64,000 nt of DNA from Haloferax sp. Q22 (GCF_001482285.1 NZ_LOEP01000037.1:186001-250000); one strand, 5' to 3'; positions 41,476 to 49,403 are shown, numbered from the stretch's first letter. Notes: generated by a model not told the origin, from the sequence alone. Made by a program: numbers and translations.

Positions 41476-42852
41476 TCAGTCCCGGAGCGACGGCGCGGCG
41501 AACTGGCCGTCTTCGAACGCTATCGGCGAGGGCTCTTCGACCACGCGGAGGTCGTCGCGGTCGCGGGCCTCCTCGACGAGCGCCGGCGAGGCGTACAGCC
41601 GGTGGAGATGCATGGTGTCGGCCGCGCGGACGACCCGGACCGTGTCGGGGTCGACGACGCCGATGGTCGACAGCGCGGCGACCACGCCCGCGCGGTCGGT
41701 CTCGACGACGGGCGGGAGCTTCACGCCGCGGATGGTGCTCGCGGTGAGCGCGTTGATGAGCGTCGTCTGCGCGTCCAACTCGGCGACGATGTCCTCGTGA
41801 ATCACGTCCGCCGACCCGACGCCCATCGCGTTGCCGTGGGCCTTTTCGGTTAGCCCGTGGGTGTAGATGCGCTTGATGTTCGGCTTCTCGGGTGCGGGCT
41901 CGTTGATGGAAAACGGCCGGCGACCGATGACGTTCGTGTCCATCCCCTGCCCGCTAATCTCCTTGCCCTGTCGGTCGAACACGACCAAATCGAGTTCCTC
42001 GAACGGGAGCTTCGGCATCAGTTCGTACGCGGTTTCGAGCAGTTCGCGCTCGCGGTCGAGGAAGCCCGACGGGGGAACGCCCTCGATGAGCGTGGTGTCG
42101 TCGTGTTGGTCTTCCACGATTGCGACGCCGCCGACGATGGGAAGCGAGTCCAAGAGTTGCTCGGTTATCTCGGGAATCATCCGCCGGAACGACCAGTCGA
42201 CCGCCCACTTGTGGGCGATTTGCGCGCCGCGCTGTTTGCCCATGCCGATGACGAGCATCTTCGACAGCCCGCTTTCGACCTCGCCGTCGAAGTCGGTGTG
42301 GGGCTTGACGCGGTTGACGGGGATGATGGCGTCCGCAGCCGCCGCGTTGGCGTCGGCGACGACGGGCACGTCGCGGTCCGGCGTGCGCCCGACCTCCACG
42401 ACCTCCATGCTGGACCGAATCTCGCAGCCGATTCGCTCCTCGGTGATGCCGAGTTCGTTCAGCATCTCCCGCTGCCCCTCGCCGGTCGCGCCGCCGTGGC
42501 TCCCCATCGCGGGGAAGACGAACGGCTCGTAGCCCGCCTCGGAGACGGCGTCGACGACGCCCGCGACGATGTCGGGTATGTTCGCGATACCGCGGCTCCC
42601 CACGCCGAGTGCGACCTCGCCGCCGTCGGGAACGTCCGCGAACGACAGCGCGGCGACGGCCTCCGCGGCCGCCTCCGGAACCTCGGCCGTCGGAATCGGA
42701 TTCGTCTCCCAGACCTGTTCGAGGATACCTAACTCGGGGAGCGGGGGGTTACCGCACGCTTCGAGGATAACGTCTTCCGGGACTGAGAGCCAGTCTACGT
42801 GGTTCTCGCCGTCATCTGTGTGCATGCGAAACTCGACGGCCGAGTTCGACAT
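41476..42852 (-). CDS. LarA-like (lactate racemase family) protein
   Basis: The 458-residue protein resembles the LarA / DUF2088 group: GVGSRGIANIPDIVAGVV near residue 90, PAMGSHGGATGEGQREML, then NRVKPHTDF and GLSKMLVIGMGKQRGA. LarA is a nickel-pincer-dependent lactate racemase. Many homologues are thought to epimerise other 2-hydroxy acids, so an aldonate or uronate epimerase would suit this island. The nickel-cofactor genes larB, larC and larE are not in the window. ATG 42852 lies 20 bases after the stop of the upstream oxidoreductase gene, so they form an operon. ATG 42825 is an alternative start. Confidence 0.78.
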   Translation of the reverse strand: MSNSAVEFRMHTDDGENHVDWLSVPEDVILEACGNPPLPELGILEQVWETNPIPTAEVPEAAAEAVAALSFADVPDGGEVALGVGSRGIANIPDIVAGVVDAVSEAGYEPFVFPAMGSHGGATGEGQREMLNELGITEERIGCEIRSSMEVVEVGRTPDRDVPVVADANAAAADAIIPVNRVKPHTDFDGEVESGLSKMLVIGMGKQRGAQIAHKWAVDWSFRRMIPEITEQLLDSLPIVGGVAIVEDQHDDTTLIEGVPPSGFLDRERELLETAYELMPKLPFEELDLVVFDRQGKEISGQGMDTNVIGRRPFSINEPAPEKPNIKRIYTHGLTEKAHGNAMGVGSADVIHEDIVAELDAQTTLINALTASTIRGVKLPPVVETDRAGVVAALSTIGVVDPDTVRVVRAADTMHLHRLYASPALVEEARDRDDLRVVEEPSPIAFEDGQFAAPSLRD

Positions 42853-42872
42853 AAAACTGTTCGTGGGCCGTT

Positions 42873-44021
42873 CTACACGCTGAGGTCGTCGAGAACGACG
42901 CGACGGCCCTCCTCGGAGGACCGATAGCTCGCCTCGGTGAGTTGGACGCCGCGCGCCCCGGCGGTGAAGTCCCACGGGAACGGCTCGTCGGCGACGACGT
43001 GGCGGATGAACTTCTCCCACTGGAGCTTGAACGCGTTCTCGAACACCTGATTGTTCGGGACGCCCGTCCAGTCCTCGTAGAAGTCGTGTTCCTTCGGCGT
43101 GTCCGGGTTCCACTCCGGTTTCGGCGTGTTCGCGTGGCCCTGCGTCTTGCAGTCGCGCAGGCCGGCGACCGCGCTGCCGTCAGTTCCATCGACCTTGATC
43201 TCGAGGAGGTCGTCGCGGTTGACGCGGACGGTCCACGAGGAGTTGAGCTGGGCGACGATGTCGTCTTCCAGCTCCATGATGGCGTAGGCGGCGTCGTCCG
43301 CGGTCGCCTCGTACGGCTCGCCGTCCTCGTCGATTCGCTCGTCGATGTGGGTCTTCTGGAGACAGCGGACGGACTCCACCTCGCCGAACAGGTTCTCCAG
43401 CACGTAGCTCCAGTGGGAGAACATGTCGTCGACGATGCCGCCGCCGTCCTCCGCGCGGTAGTTCCACGAGGGGCGCTGCGCCTCTTGTCCGTGGCCGGTG
43501 AACACCCAGTAACCGAACTCGACGCGCACCGAGAGGATGTCGCCGAAGAAGTCCTGTTCGATGAGTCTCTGGAGCTTCAACAGCCCCGGCAGCCAGAGCT
43601 TGTCCTGGACGATGCCGTGTTTCACGTCGCTCTCTTCGGCCATCCCGGCCACGTCGAGCGCGGCGCTGAGGTCGCTCGCCAGCGGCTTTTCGCAGTAGAC
43701 GTGCTTTCCGGCGTCGATGGCCTTCATGACGCTGTCCGGGCGGCGGGGGGTTATCTGCGAGTCGAAGTACACCTCGTCGTCGCCGTCGAGACACGTCTCG
43801 AGGTCGGGGTCGACGGTCCAGCGGTCGATACCGTGTTCCTCGCTCAGTTCGCGGAGTTTGCGCTCGTTGCGGCCGACAAGAATCGGGTCCGGCATGACTC
43901 GCTCCCCGTTGGGGAGTTCCACACCGCCCTCCTCGCGTAGCGCGACGATAGAGCGGATGAGATGCTGATTCGTTCCCATCCGGCCGGTCACGCCGTTCAT
44001 GATGATACCTAGCTCTTGCAT
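42873..44021 (-). CDS. Gfo/Idh/MocA family oxidoreductase (long variant)
   Basis: The 382-residue protein has EKP at 111-113 (YCEKPLA) and a family-typical GGGIVDDMFSHWSYVLENL segment. The N-terminal Rossmann motif is a variant, GIIMNGVTGRMGTN, as in a subgroup found with plant-polysaccharide genes. A ~50-residue strand-helix insertion delays the EKP motif. It forms an operon with the LarA-like gene downstream. It is divergent from the pectate lyase gene, and the shared 377-base interval carries motif A and B dyads, so both directions may be pectin-controlled. Confidence 0.85.
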   Translation of the reverse strand: MQELGIIMNGVTGRMGTNQHLIRSIVALREEGGVELPNGERVMPDPILVGRNERKLRELSEEHGIDRWTVDPDLETCLDGDDEVYFDSQITPRRPDSVMKAIDAGKHVYCEKPLASDLSAALDVAGMAEESDVKHGIVQDKLWLPGLLKLQRLIEQDFFGDILSVRVEFGYWVFTGHGQEAQRPSWNYRAEDGGGIVDDMFSHWSYVLENLFGEVESVRCLQKTHIDERIDEDGEPYEATADDAAYAIMELEDDIVAQLNSSWTVRVNRDDLLEIKVDGTDGSAVAGLRDCKTQGHANTPKPEWNPDTPKEHDFYEDWTGVPNNQVFENAFKLQWEKFIRHVVADEPFPWDFTAGARGVQLTEASYRSSEEGRRVVLDDLSV

Positions 44022-44191
44022 GTGCTGACTCGTTGCACCAATCTGCTGGTCGGAGTGTAATAACCTTTTGCATGGCTTCGCTTTCCGCCGTGAACGATTC
44101 GCGCGCCTGACCGTCGCCTGCGCCCGCGAGCCGCCGATTCGACGGTGTCCGAGAGAACGGTCATCGACGACGTACGTGACCGGACATCTCC

Positions 44192-44208
44192 ATTCGAATA
44201 TACCGAAC
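44192..44208 (+). promoter_or_regulatory. Motif A operator joined to a TATA box
   Basis: The site reads ATTCGAATATACCGAAC with one mismatch in the left half, directly followed by TTTATAAG. Confidence 0.5.
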
Positions 44209-44230
44209 TTTATAAGATATGGCACATGTA

Positions 44231-44250
44231 TTACAAACATATGGGTGTAA
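44231..44250. promoter_or_regulatory. Motif B dyad (TTACA-N10-TGTAA)
   Basis: Extended arms TATTACA / TGTAATA. It is near-identical over 16 bases to the site upstream of thuA. Confidence 0.5.
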
Positions 44251-44297
44251 TATATCATATCACATCTCGTTATTTCGAACCAGCCGCGGCGTCAACC

Positions 44298-44314
44298 GTT
44301 CGTTCCTCTCGAAC
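44298..44314 (+). promoter_or_regulatory. Motif A operator joined to a TATA box
   Basis: GTTCGTTCCTCTCGAAC is followed at once by TTTATATACTC. The same CGAAC-N-TTATATACTC arrangement recurs at 48619. Confidence 0.6.
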
Positions 44315-44398
44315 TTTATATACTCTGTCGGTGCCAGATTCAGGCTGCCATAAATTATAACAATCGTTGAATATGTTCTTTGTTCGAGTGATGCACTC

Positions 44399-46498
44399 AT
44401 GAGACCCGATAGACGGACGTTCCTCCGCGTGCTCGGAGCAGGAAGTATCGGTGCGGCGACGACTGGCCTCTTCGGTGGCAGCGCCGCGGCCGCGACCGTG
44501 ATCTCGATGCAGGGCGGCGGCGATGACATCTGGGGTACTGCCGACGCGTTCCACTACTACTACACGGAACTGAGCGGCGACTTCGACGTCGCCGTCCAGA
44601 ACACCGGCATCGACAACATCGAAAGCTGGACGAAGACGGGCCCGATGGTCCGCGAGTCGCTCGACCCCGACTCGAAGAACGTCATGGTCCGTCGCCGGCC
44701 CAACGGCGAGGCGTCGATGCAGTACCGGCCCGAAGACGGTGCCGAGACGAACAGCGTCGGCGGCACACTGGCTGACTGGCTCCGTCTCAAGCGAAGCGGT
44801 GACACGATAGAGACGTACCACTCCGCGGACGGAGAGACGTGGACGTCGATTAACACGCTCGACGCCGCCGACATCTCGCTGGACGACAGCGTCTACGTCG
44901 GACTGGCGGTCACCAGCCACCTCTCGGGGACGCTCGCGACGGCGACGTTCCAGAGCCTTTCTGGCGTCGACCTCGACCGGAACCGAGACATCGGCGACGT
45001 CGAAGTCGCGGGAAGCGTGGAGAGTACGGCGGGCGTCCCGCTCGTCTCGACCGACGACGTAACCGACGCCGGCCCCGGGTCCGCGACGCTCACCGGCGAA
45101 CTCGGTGACCTCGGCGGTGCCGATTCCGCGGACTGTTACTTCGAGTACCGGGAGGTTCCCACCGAATCGTGGAAGACCACGGACCCGACGGAACTCACCT
45201 CGCCGGGAGCGTTCAGCGTCGACGCCGACGACCTGACGCGGCGTCGCTACTACGAGGTGCGCGCGGTGGCAGACACGGCCGACGGAGACACCGCGCGGGG
45301 CGCGGTCTCCACGTTCAGCACGCCAAACCCGTCGAACAGCAAGGTTCCGGCCCACGCCGGTCCGGACAGCGCGTCGCACTTCGGACCGAGTGACGGGTTC
45401 GCCGAGGCCGCGCCGTGGCTTGACGACGACACACCGATCATCGTGATAACCGAGCCGACGCGCCGCCAACTCGAAAAGGCGGTCACCGTCGACGGCGAGC
45501 GATTGGTCGTCTTCGAGACCAGCGGAACGATCGACCTCGGCGTGCGCGACCTCCCGATTCCGTACGACAGGTGCTACATCGCGGGCCAGACCGCACCCTC
45601 ACCGGGCGTCACGTTCGTCAAGGGTCGCGTGAATATCGGGGCGAGCGACTGCGTCCTCCAGCACGTCCGGGTGCGACTCGGCGACGCGGGCATCGAGGAG
45701 CCGACCGAGGACTGGGCGCTCGACACGGTCAACACGGCCGACGAGACGGAGAACAACGTCATCGACCACGTCTCGGCCTCGTGGAGCGTCGACGAGTGCC
45801 TCTCGGTCGGCTACGAGACCGCAGAGACGACCGTCTCGAACTGCCTCGTCGCCGAGGCGCTCGACGACTCGGTCCACCCGAAGGGCGAACACGGCTACGG
45901 CTCGCTCATCGGCAACGACGCGAAGAACGTCGCCATGCTGGGGAACGTCTGGGCGTTCAACACCGACCGCCATCCCAGACTCAAGGAGGGAACCGAGAGC
46001 GTCGTCGTCAACAACGTGATGTACGACTTCGAAGACGGCACCTGGCTTGACCCCGACACCGAGGCGAGCATCGTCGGCAACGCCTATCTCCGGCCCAACT
46101 CGGACAAGGCGAACGTCTTCACCGAGGACGACGTGGACACCGCCGTGGCGTACCTCGAAGACAACCGCACCGACGGCGACGTGGCGATGGTCGACGAGAA
46201 CGTGACCGTCGTCGACGAGCGGCCGCTGTGGCCCGACGGTCTGTCGGCGATGCCGTCCGACCGGACGCTCGAACACAACCTCGCCAACGTCGGCGCGCGC
46301 CCGGCCGACCGGACGGCGACCGACGAACGCATCCTCGAAAACGTCGAAAGCGGCGCGAGCTACCTCGTCGACAGTCAGGAGCAGGTCGGCGGCTATCCGG
46401 ACCTCCCGGTCAACAGCCACGACCTGAACGTCCCCAACGGCGGGACCCGGCCGTGGCTTCGGTCGTGGTCTCGGCGAGTCGAGACGCCACAACGCTGA
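44399..46498 (+). CDS. Tat-exported pectate lyase (polysaccharide lyase family 1)
   Basis: The 699-residue protein begins MRPDRRTFLRVLG and ends its signal at SAAAAT near residue 32, a Tat signal without lipobox, so it should be released outside. Residues ~33-190 form a beta-sandwich like DUF1349/laminin-G-type modules (FHYYYTELSGDFDVAVQN). A fibronectin-like domain follows (~210-310). The catalytic PL1 beta-helix covers ~310-640, with AGQTAPSPGVTF, SASWSVDECLSVGYET, HPKGEHGYGSLIG and FNTDRHPRLKEG containing the expected basic residues. It would cleave polygalacturonate by beta-elimination at the cell surface. Start at ATG 44399; a three-codon ATG-His-Ser ORF overlaps it as ATGA. Confidence 0.9.
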   Translation: MRPDRRTFLRVLGAGSIGAATTGLFGGSAAAATVISMQGGGDDIWGTADAFHYYYTELSGDFDVAVQNTGIDNIESWTKTGPMVRESLDPDSKNVMVRRRPNGEASMQYRPEDGAETNSVGGTLADWLRLKRSGDTIETYHSADGETWTSINTLDAADISLDDSVYVGLAVTSHLSGTLATATFQSLSGVDLDRNRDIGDVEVAGSVESTAGVPLVSTDDVTDAGPGSATLTGELGDLGGADSADCYFEYREVPTESWKTTDPTELTSPGAFSVDADDLTRRRYYEVRAVADTADGDTARGAVSTFSTPNPSNSKVPAHAGPDSASHFGPSDGFAEAAPWLDDDTPIIVITEPTRRQLEKAVTVDGERLVVFETSGTIDLGVRDLPIPYDRCYIAGQTAPSPGVTFVKGRVNIGASDCVLQHVRVRLGDAGIEEPTEDWALDTVNTADETENNVIDHVSASWSVDECLSVGYETAETTVSNCLVAEALDDSVHPKGEHGYGSLIGNDAKNVAMLGNVWAFNTDRHPRLKEGTESVVVNNVMYDFEDGTWLDPDTEASIVGNAYLRPNSDKANVFTEDDVDTAVAYLEDNRTDGDVAMVDENVTVVDERPLWPDGLSAMPSDRTLEHNLANVGARPADRTATDERILENVESGASYLVDSQEQVGGYPDLPVNSHDLNVPNGGTRPWLRSWSRRVETPQR

Positions 46499-46552
46499 CT
46501 GCGGGGGGCCGACGCACCGTCCGCAGGCGATTATTTTGCTCGAACCCACACA

Positions 46553-46563
46553 TTTTTAAATTA
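46553..46563 (+). promoter_or_regulatory. TATA box (TTTTTAAATTA)
   Basis: It is centred 26 bases upstream of ATG 46583. Confidence 0.65.
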
Positions 46564-46582
46564 TTTTCTGTGAAGTACGTGT

Positions 46583-47689
46583 ATGGGTGCGAACATCGGA
46601 TACATCGGTATCGACCACCACCACCGGGACCCCTATTTCGCCGTCGCAAGCGAGTTGGATGCGACGATTACCGCGGTCTGCGAACCCGGACGCCGGGTCG
46701 ACGTGGCGAACATCGCGGCGATGGACGATCGGCCAGACGAAATCACGACCGAGGGACAGGACATGGCGGACCTCGTCGGCGGCGCGGCGGTCTACGAGGA
46801 CCCCCACGAACTCGTCTCCGACGCCGACATCGACGTGGCGTGGATAACCTACCGGAGCGACGAGACGCCGGCAATCATCGAGAGCGCCGTCGAGAACGGC
46901 GTTCACGTCGTCAGCGAGAAACCCATCGCTCGGACCGCCGCCGACCTCGAAGACATCGCCGACCGAGCCAACGAACTCGGCGTGACCGTCTCGCCGACGA
47001 TGTACTACCGGCGCAACCCCGTCGCGATGGCGCTCCGCGACCGAGTCTCGGAAGGCTTCTTCGGCGACGTGTGGACGCTCGACGGCCGCTTCAACGCCAG
47101 CCAGCTCTCCTACCGGGACACCGACCACTACCTCTACGACCGGGAGACGAGTCGCGGCGGCGCGCTCCAATGGATTGGCCCGCACTGGGTCGACGTGATG
47201 CCGTGGATTCTCGACGACCCCATCGCGCGGGTGAACGCCCGGTTCCACGACGCGGTCGAGACGGACGTGGAAGCCGGGGCCGTCCTCCAGTTCGAGACCG
47301 AAAGCGGGACGCTCGGCACGTACCACACCGGCTACTACCTGAGCGACCGCGGCAAGGACACGCACCTCGGGCTCTACGGCACCGAGGGACAGGCGTTGAC
47401 GCCGCTGCACCACGACTCGCTGCAGCACGAACCCACGGTCCCGCTGGACATCACCTCGGAGCACCCCGACTGGACCGCCGCGCCGAAGCGGACCGTCGAG
47501 TTCGAGTTCACCTACGACCGGTTCCCGGCGTGGGGCGACTTCGTGCAGGACTACTTCGAGGACTACTTCGCGGGCTACGAGACCGGCGACGTGCCCGCGA
47601 CGGTCGACGACGCCGTGCAACTGCTGCGCGTCCTCGATGCAGCCTACGAGTCCGGCGAGCGCGGCGGCTGGGTCGAAGTCGAGGGGTGA
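46583..47689 (+). CDS. Gfo/Idh/MocA family oxidoreductase with atypical nucleotide-binding loop
   Basis: The 368-residue protein has EKP at 112-114 (VSEKPIA) and the SRGGALQWIGPHWVDVMPWIL segment expected of the family. The N-terminal glycine motif is not G-x-G-x-x-G but GYIGIDHHHRDPYF, with three histidines. The loop is similar to that of some family members acting outside simple sugar oxidation. Cofactor binding may therefore differ. It has a strong TATA box at 26 bases and lies between the pectate lyase and IclR genes on the same strand, suggesting a role in handling lyase products. Confidence 0.83.
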   Translation: MGANIGYIGIDHHHRDPYFAVASELDATITAVCEPGRRVDVANIAAMDDRPDEITTEGQDMADLVGGAAVYEDPHELVSDADIDVAWITYRSDETPAIIESAVENGVHVVSEKPIARTAADLEDIADRANELGVTVSPTMYYRRNPVAMALRDRVSEGFFGDVWTLDGRFNASQLSYRDTDHYLYDRETSRGGALQWIGPHWVDVMPWILDDPIARVNARFHDAVETDVEAGAVLQFETESGTLGTYHTGYYLSDRGKDTHLGLYGTEGQALTPLHHDSLQHEPTVPLDITSEHPDWTAAPKRTVEFEFTYDRFPAWGDFVQDYFEDYFAGYETGDVPATVDDAVQLLRVLDAAYESGERGGWVEVEG

Positions 47690-47741
47690 ACGCGCTCACC
47701 CATACCGCCGCCGCCACGCTGCGCCGCGGGGTCGACCAGCC

Positions 47742-47758
47742 GTTCGACTATCCTGAAT
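47742..47758 (+). promoter_or_regulatory. Motif A variant overlapping the iclR TATA box
   Basis: GTTCGACTATCCTGAAT keeps the left half and spacing, with a weaker right half that runs into TTTTAAATAC. The position suits autorepression. Confidence 0.5.
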
Positions 47759-47766
47759 TTTAAATA
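47758..47766 (+). promoter_or_regulatory. TATA box of the iclR gene
   Basis: TTTTAAATA is centred 26 bases upstream of ATG 47788. Confidence 0.65.
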
Positions 47767-47787
47767 CCCGGGCGAAAATATTGGGGT

Positions 47788-48555
47788 ATGCCAACGGATA
47801 ACTCGCCCAAGACGCTCCGGACGACCGCCACCTCGATAGAGATTCTGAAGCAACTCGAAGCGATAGACGGCGCGCGAGTCTCCGAAATCGCCGAGCGGAT
47901 GGACAAGCCCAAGAGCACGATTCACGGCCACCTCGCGACGCTCAAGCAGGAACAGTTCGTCATCAAGGAGGGCGATTTCTACTTCATCGGTCCGGAACTG
48001 CTCCGATTGGGGAACCAAGTCCGGACGCGGGAGCCGGCGTTCGTCCTTGCGCGACAGTTCACGGAGCGTCTGTTCGAAGAGACTCGCCTTCGGTCGATTT
48101 TCACCGTCGAGATGGGCGGGAAGGCCGTCTTCCTGCACACCGCGTCGGGGAGTAAGATGGGGTGGTCCCACGAGCAACTCGGCAACAGACTGTTCTTGCA
48201 CAACACCGCCGTCGGAAAGGCGATTCTCGCGGAACTCCCGGAGCCGCGCATCGAACAGATAATCGACCGGTGGGGCCTCCCGCAGGAGACGGAAAACACC
48301 ACGACCGACCGCGAGGCGCTGTTCGAGGAATTAGAGCGCGTCCGCGACCAGGGCTACGCCGTCAACCGCGCCGAGAACTTCAACGAACTCTACGCCATCG
48401 GCGTCGCCGCGACGCGCCGCTCGGGCGACGTTATCGGTGGGTTCAGCGTCACAGGACCAGCTCACTCGGTGACCGGCGAGGACCGGAAGGCCGAACTCGC
48501 GCATACGGTCAAAGACATCGTCAGCGAGTTCGAACTGGAACTCGCACTCGCATGA
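47788..48555 (+). CDS. IclR-family transcriptional regulator
   Basis: The 255-residue protein has an N-terminal winged helix (residues ~10-70; RVSEIAERMDKPKSTIHGHLATLKQEQFV is the recognition region) and a C-terminal IclR effector domain (LRSIFTVEMGGKAVFLHTA, LHNTAVGKAILAELP, GYAVNRAENFNELYAIGVA, VIGGFSVTGPAH). IclR proteins bind dyads and respond to small acids; the pectin regulator KdgR of plant pathogens is one. The gene carries a motif A variant overlapping its own TATA box, so it is the prime candidate for the factor binding GTTC-N9-GAAC through the island. Confidence 0.93.
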   Translation: MPTDNSPKTLRTTATSIEILKQLEAIDGARVSEIAERMDKPKSTIHGHLATLKQEQFVIKEGDFYFIGPELLRLGNQVRTREPAFVLARQFTERLFEETRLRSIFTVEMGGKAVFLHTASGSKMGWSHEQLGNRLFLHNTAVGKAILAELPEPRIEQIIDRWGLPQETENTTTDREALFEELERVRDQGYAVNRAENFNELYAIGVAATRRSGDVIGGFSVTGPAHSVTGEDRKAELAHTVKDIVSEFELELALA

Positions 48556-48606
48556 CTCGGGTGGGATCGACCCGCGTCACTCGACGCTGCCGACTCTCCT
48601 GCAACC

Positions 48607-48623
48607 GTTCGGAAATGCCGAAC
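48607..48623 (+). promoter_or_regulatory. Motif A operator joined to a TATA box
   Basis: GTTCGGAAATGCCGAAC is a perfect six-base-arm dyad, followed directly by ATTATATACTC. Confidence 0.6.
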
Positions 48624-48685
48624 ATTATATACTCACAATAGTTGCAGCTGCTCTCTCCGCTGTATTATTACTGCGAATCAACAAA

Positions 48686-48705
48686 TTACGCTCGTACGTC
48701 TGTAA
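48686..48705. promoter_or_regulatory. Motif B dyad
   Basis: TTACG-N10-TGTAA has one mismatch in the left arm; the right arm continues as TGTAATATAT. Confidence 0.45.
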
Positions 48706-49217
48706 TATATTCTTGTATCGTGTCACCGATCTGAGTGTAGGTTCGGACGACGTGATTGCACGGTCTCGATTACAGCCGGCGCAATCTTATTCCGGATAAA
48801 TTACCTATTGACTAATTCATCAGAAAACAGTAATAATTTGGATCTGGGACGCTATCTCCCGCCTCGCCTTCGACGATACCCGAGAAGTAAGGGTTCGAAC
48901 GCTGAAACGGCGAAGATTACTTTATTCAACTCAAACCACCTTTCGGCTCGAGATTTTGGTACCAATCAATGCTGTTCCGCACCGTACCGCTTGCCACTGA
49001 AAGCAATCCGTGAACGCCGAACTAACGGCCTATTCGGTCCTCTCGGTCGTACCTTGTGCTCTCGAACCACGAATCGAGAGTGAGATAGCACTTCGAGAAG
49101 TACCAGATTCAAATGCATGTATGAATATTTACTATTGGGGCGGTGTGCTCTCGGAGTCCTCCGTGTTCGTTCGACGGCCACCACCTTTTCGTCCGAGGAG
49201 TCGCTATCGCCGACGCC

Positions 49218-49403
49218 ATGGGCGTGATGAGCAAGCTTCGACGGTTGCTCGGACTCGTAGAGGGCCACGAAGACGAAGTCGCCAAACAGGTCGGAAAGCG
49301 AACGAAGGTGAGCGAAGAGAAGGCCAAGAAAGGCATCGAAAAGGCGACTGACGCAGTCAAAAACGGCTCTGACTCCGGTTCGGGAGACCGGAGTAGCTAC
49401 TGA
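49218..49403 (+). CDS. Small charged protein of unknown function
   Basis: The 61-residue protein has an amphipathic, lysine/glutamate-rich middle (GLVEGHEDEVAKQVGKRTKVSEEKAKKGIEKATDAV) likely to form a helix, and a Ser/Gly/Asp tail. It resembles small antitoxin- or CsbD-like stress proteins only in composition. ATG 49218 or the ATG three codons later may be the start. The T-rich stretch ACCTTTTCG about 28 bases upstream could be its promoter. No partner gene is evident. Confidence 0.5.
   Translation: MGVMSKLRRLLGLVEGHEDEVAKQVGKRTKVSEEKAKKGIEKATDAVKNGSDSGSGDRSSY

Larger units (their letters stand above)
44022..44398. promoter_or_regulatory. Divergent control region of pectate lyase and oxidoreductase
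   Basis: AT-rich and gene-free. From left to right it holds a motif A variant at 44192 followed by TTTATAAG, motif B at 44231 whose right arm runs into TAATATAT, motif A at 44298 followed by TTTATATAC, and TTATAA at 44355. These look like stacked promoters facing the pectate lyase gene. Confidence 0.6.
48556..49217. other. 662-base gene-poor gap with complete-looking promoters
   Basis: I find no convincing gene. The left part has motif A at 48607 joined to ATTATATACTC, and motif B at 48686 joined to TAATATAT, so transcription from about 48655 or 48730 to the right is expected. Downstream sequence is AT-richer than average with only short ORFs. It could encode a non-coding RNA or be what remains after loss of a regulated gene. 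Confidence 0.5.

Noticed and set aside
44391-44402. Three-codon ATG-His-Ser ORF overlapping the pectate lyase start as ATGA
   Set aside because: Too short to separate from chance, though it resembles the longer leader ORFs.
46529-46545. GATT-N9-GAAC upstream of the oxidoreductase at 46583
   Set aside because: Two mismatches in the left half and a different distance to the TATA box.
48885-48905. GGTTCGAAC resembling a tRNA T-arm loop
   Set aside because: The flanks do not form the T-stem, and no acceptor or anticodon stem can be placed around it.
48808-49083. A 91-codon ORF in the gene-poor gap
   Set aside because: Unstructured composition, codon use unlike neighbours and no family signal.
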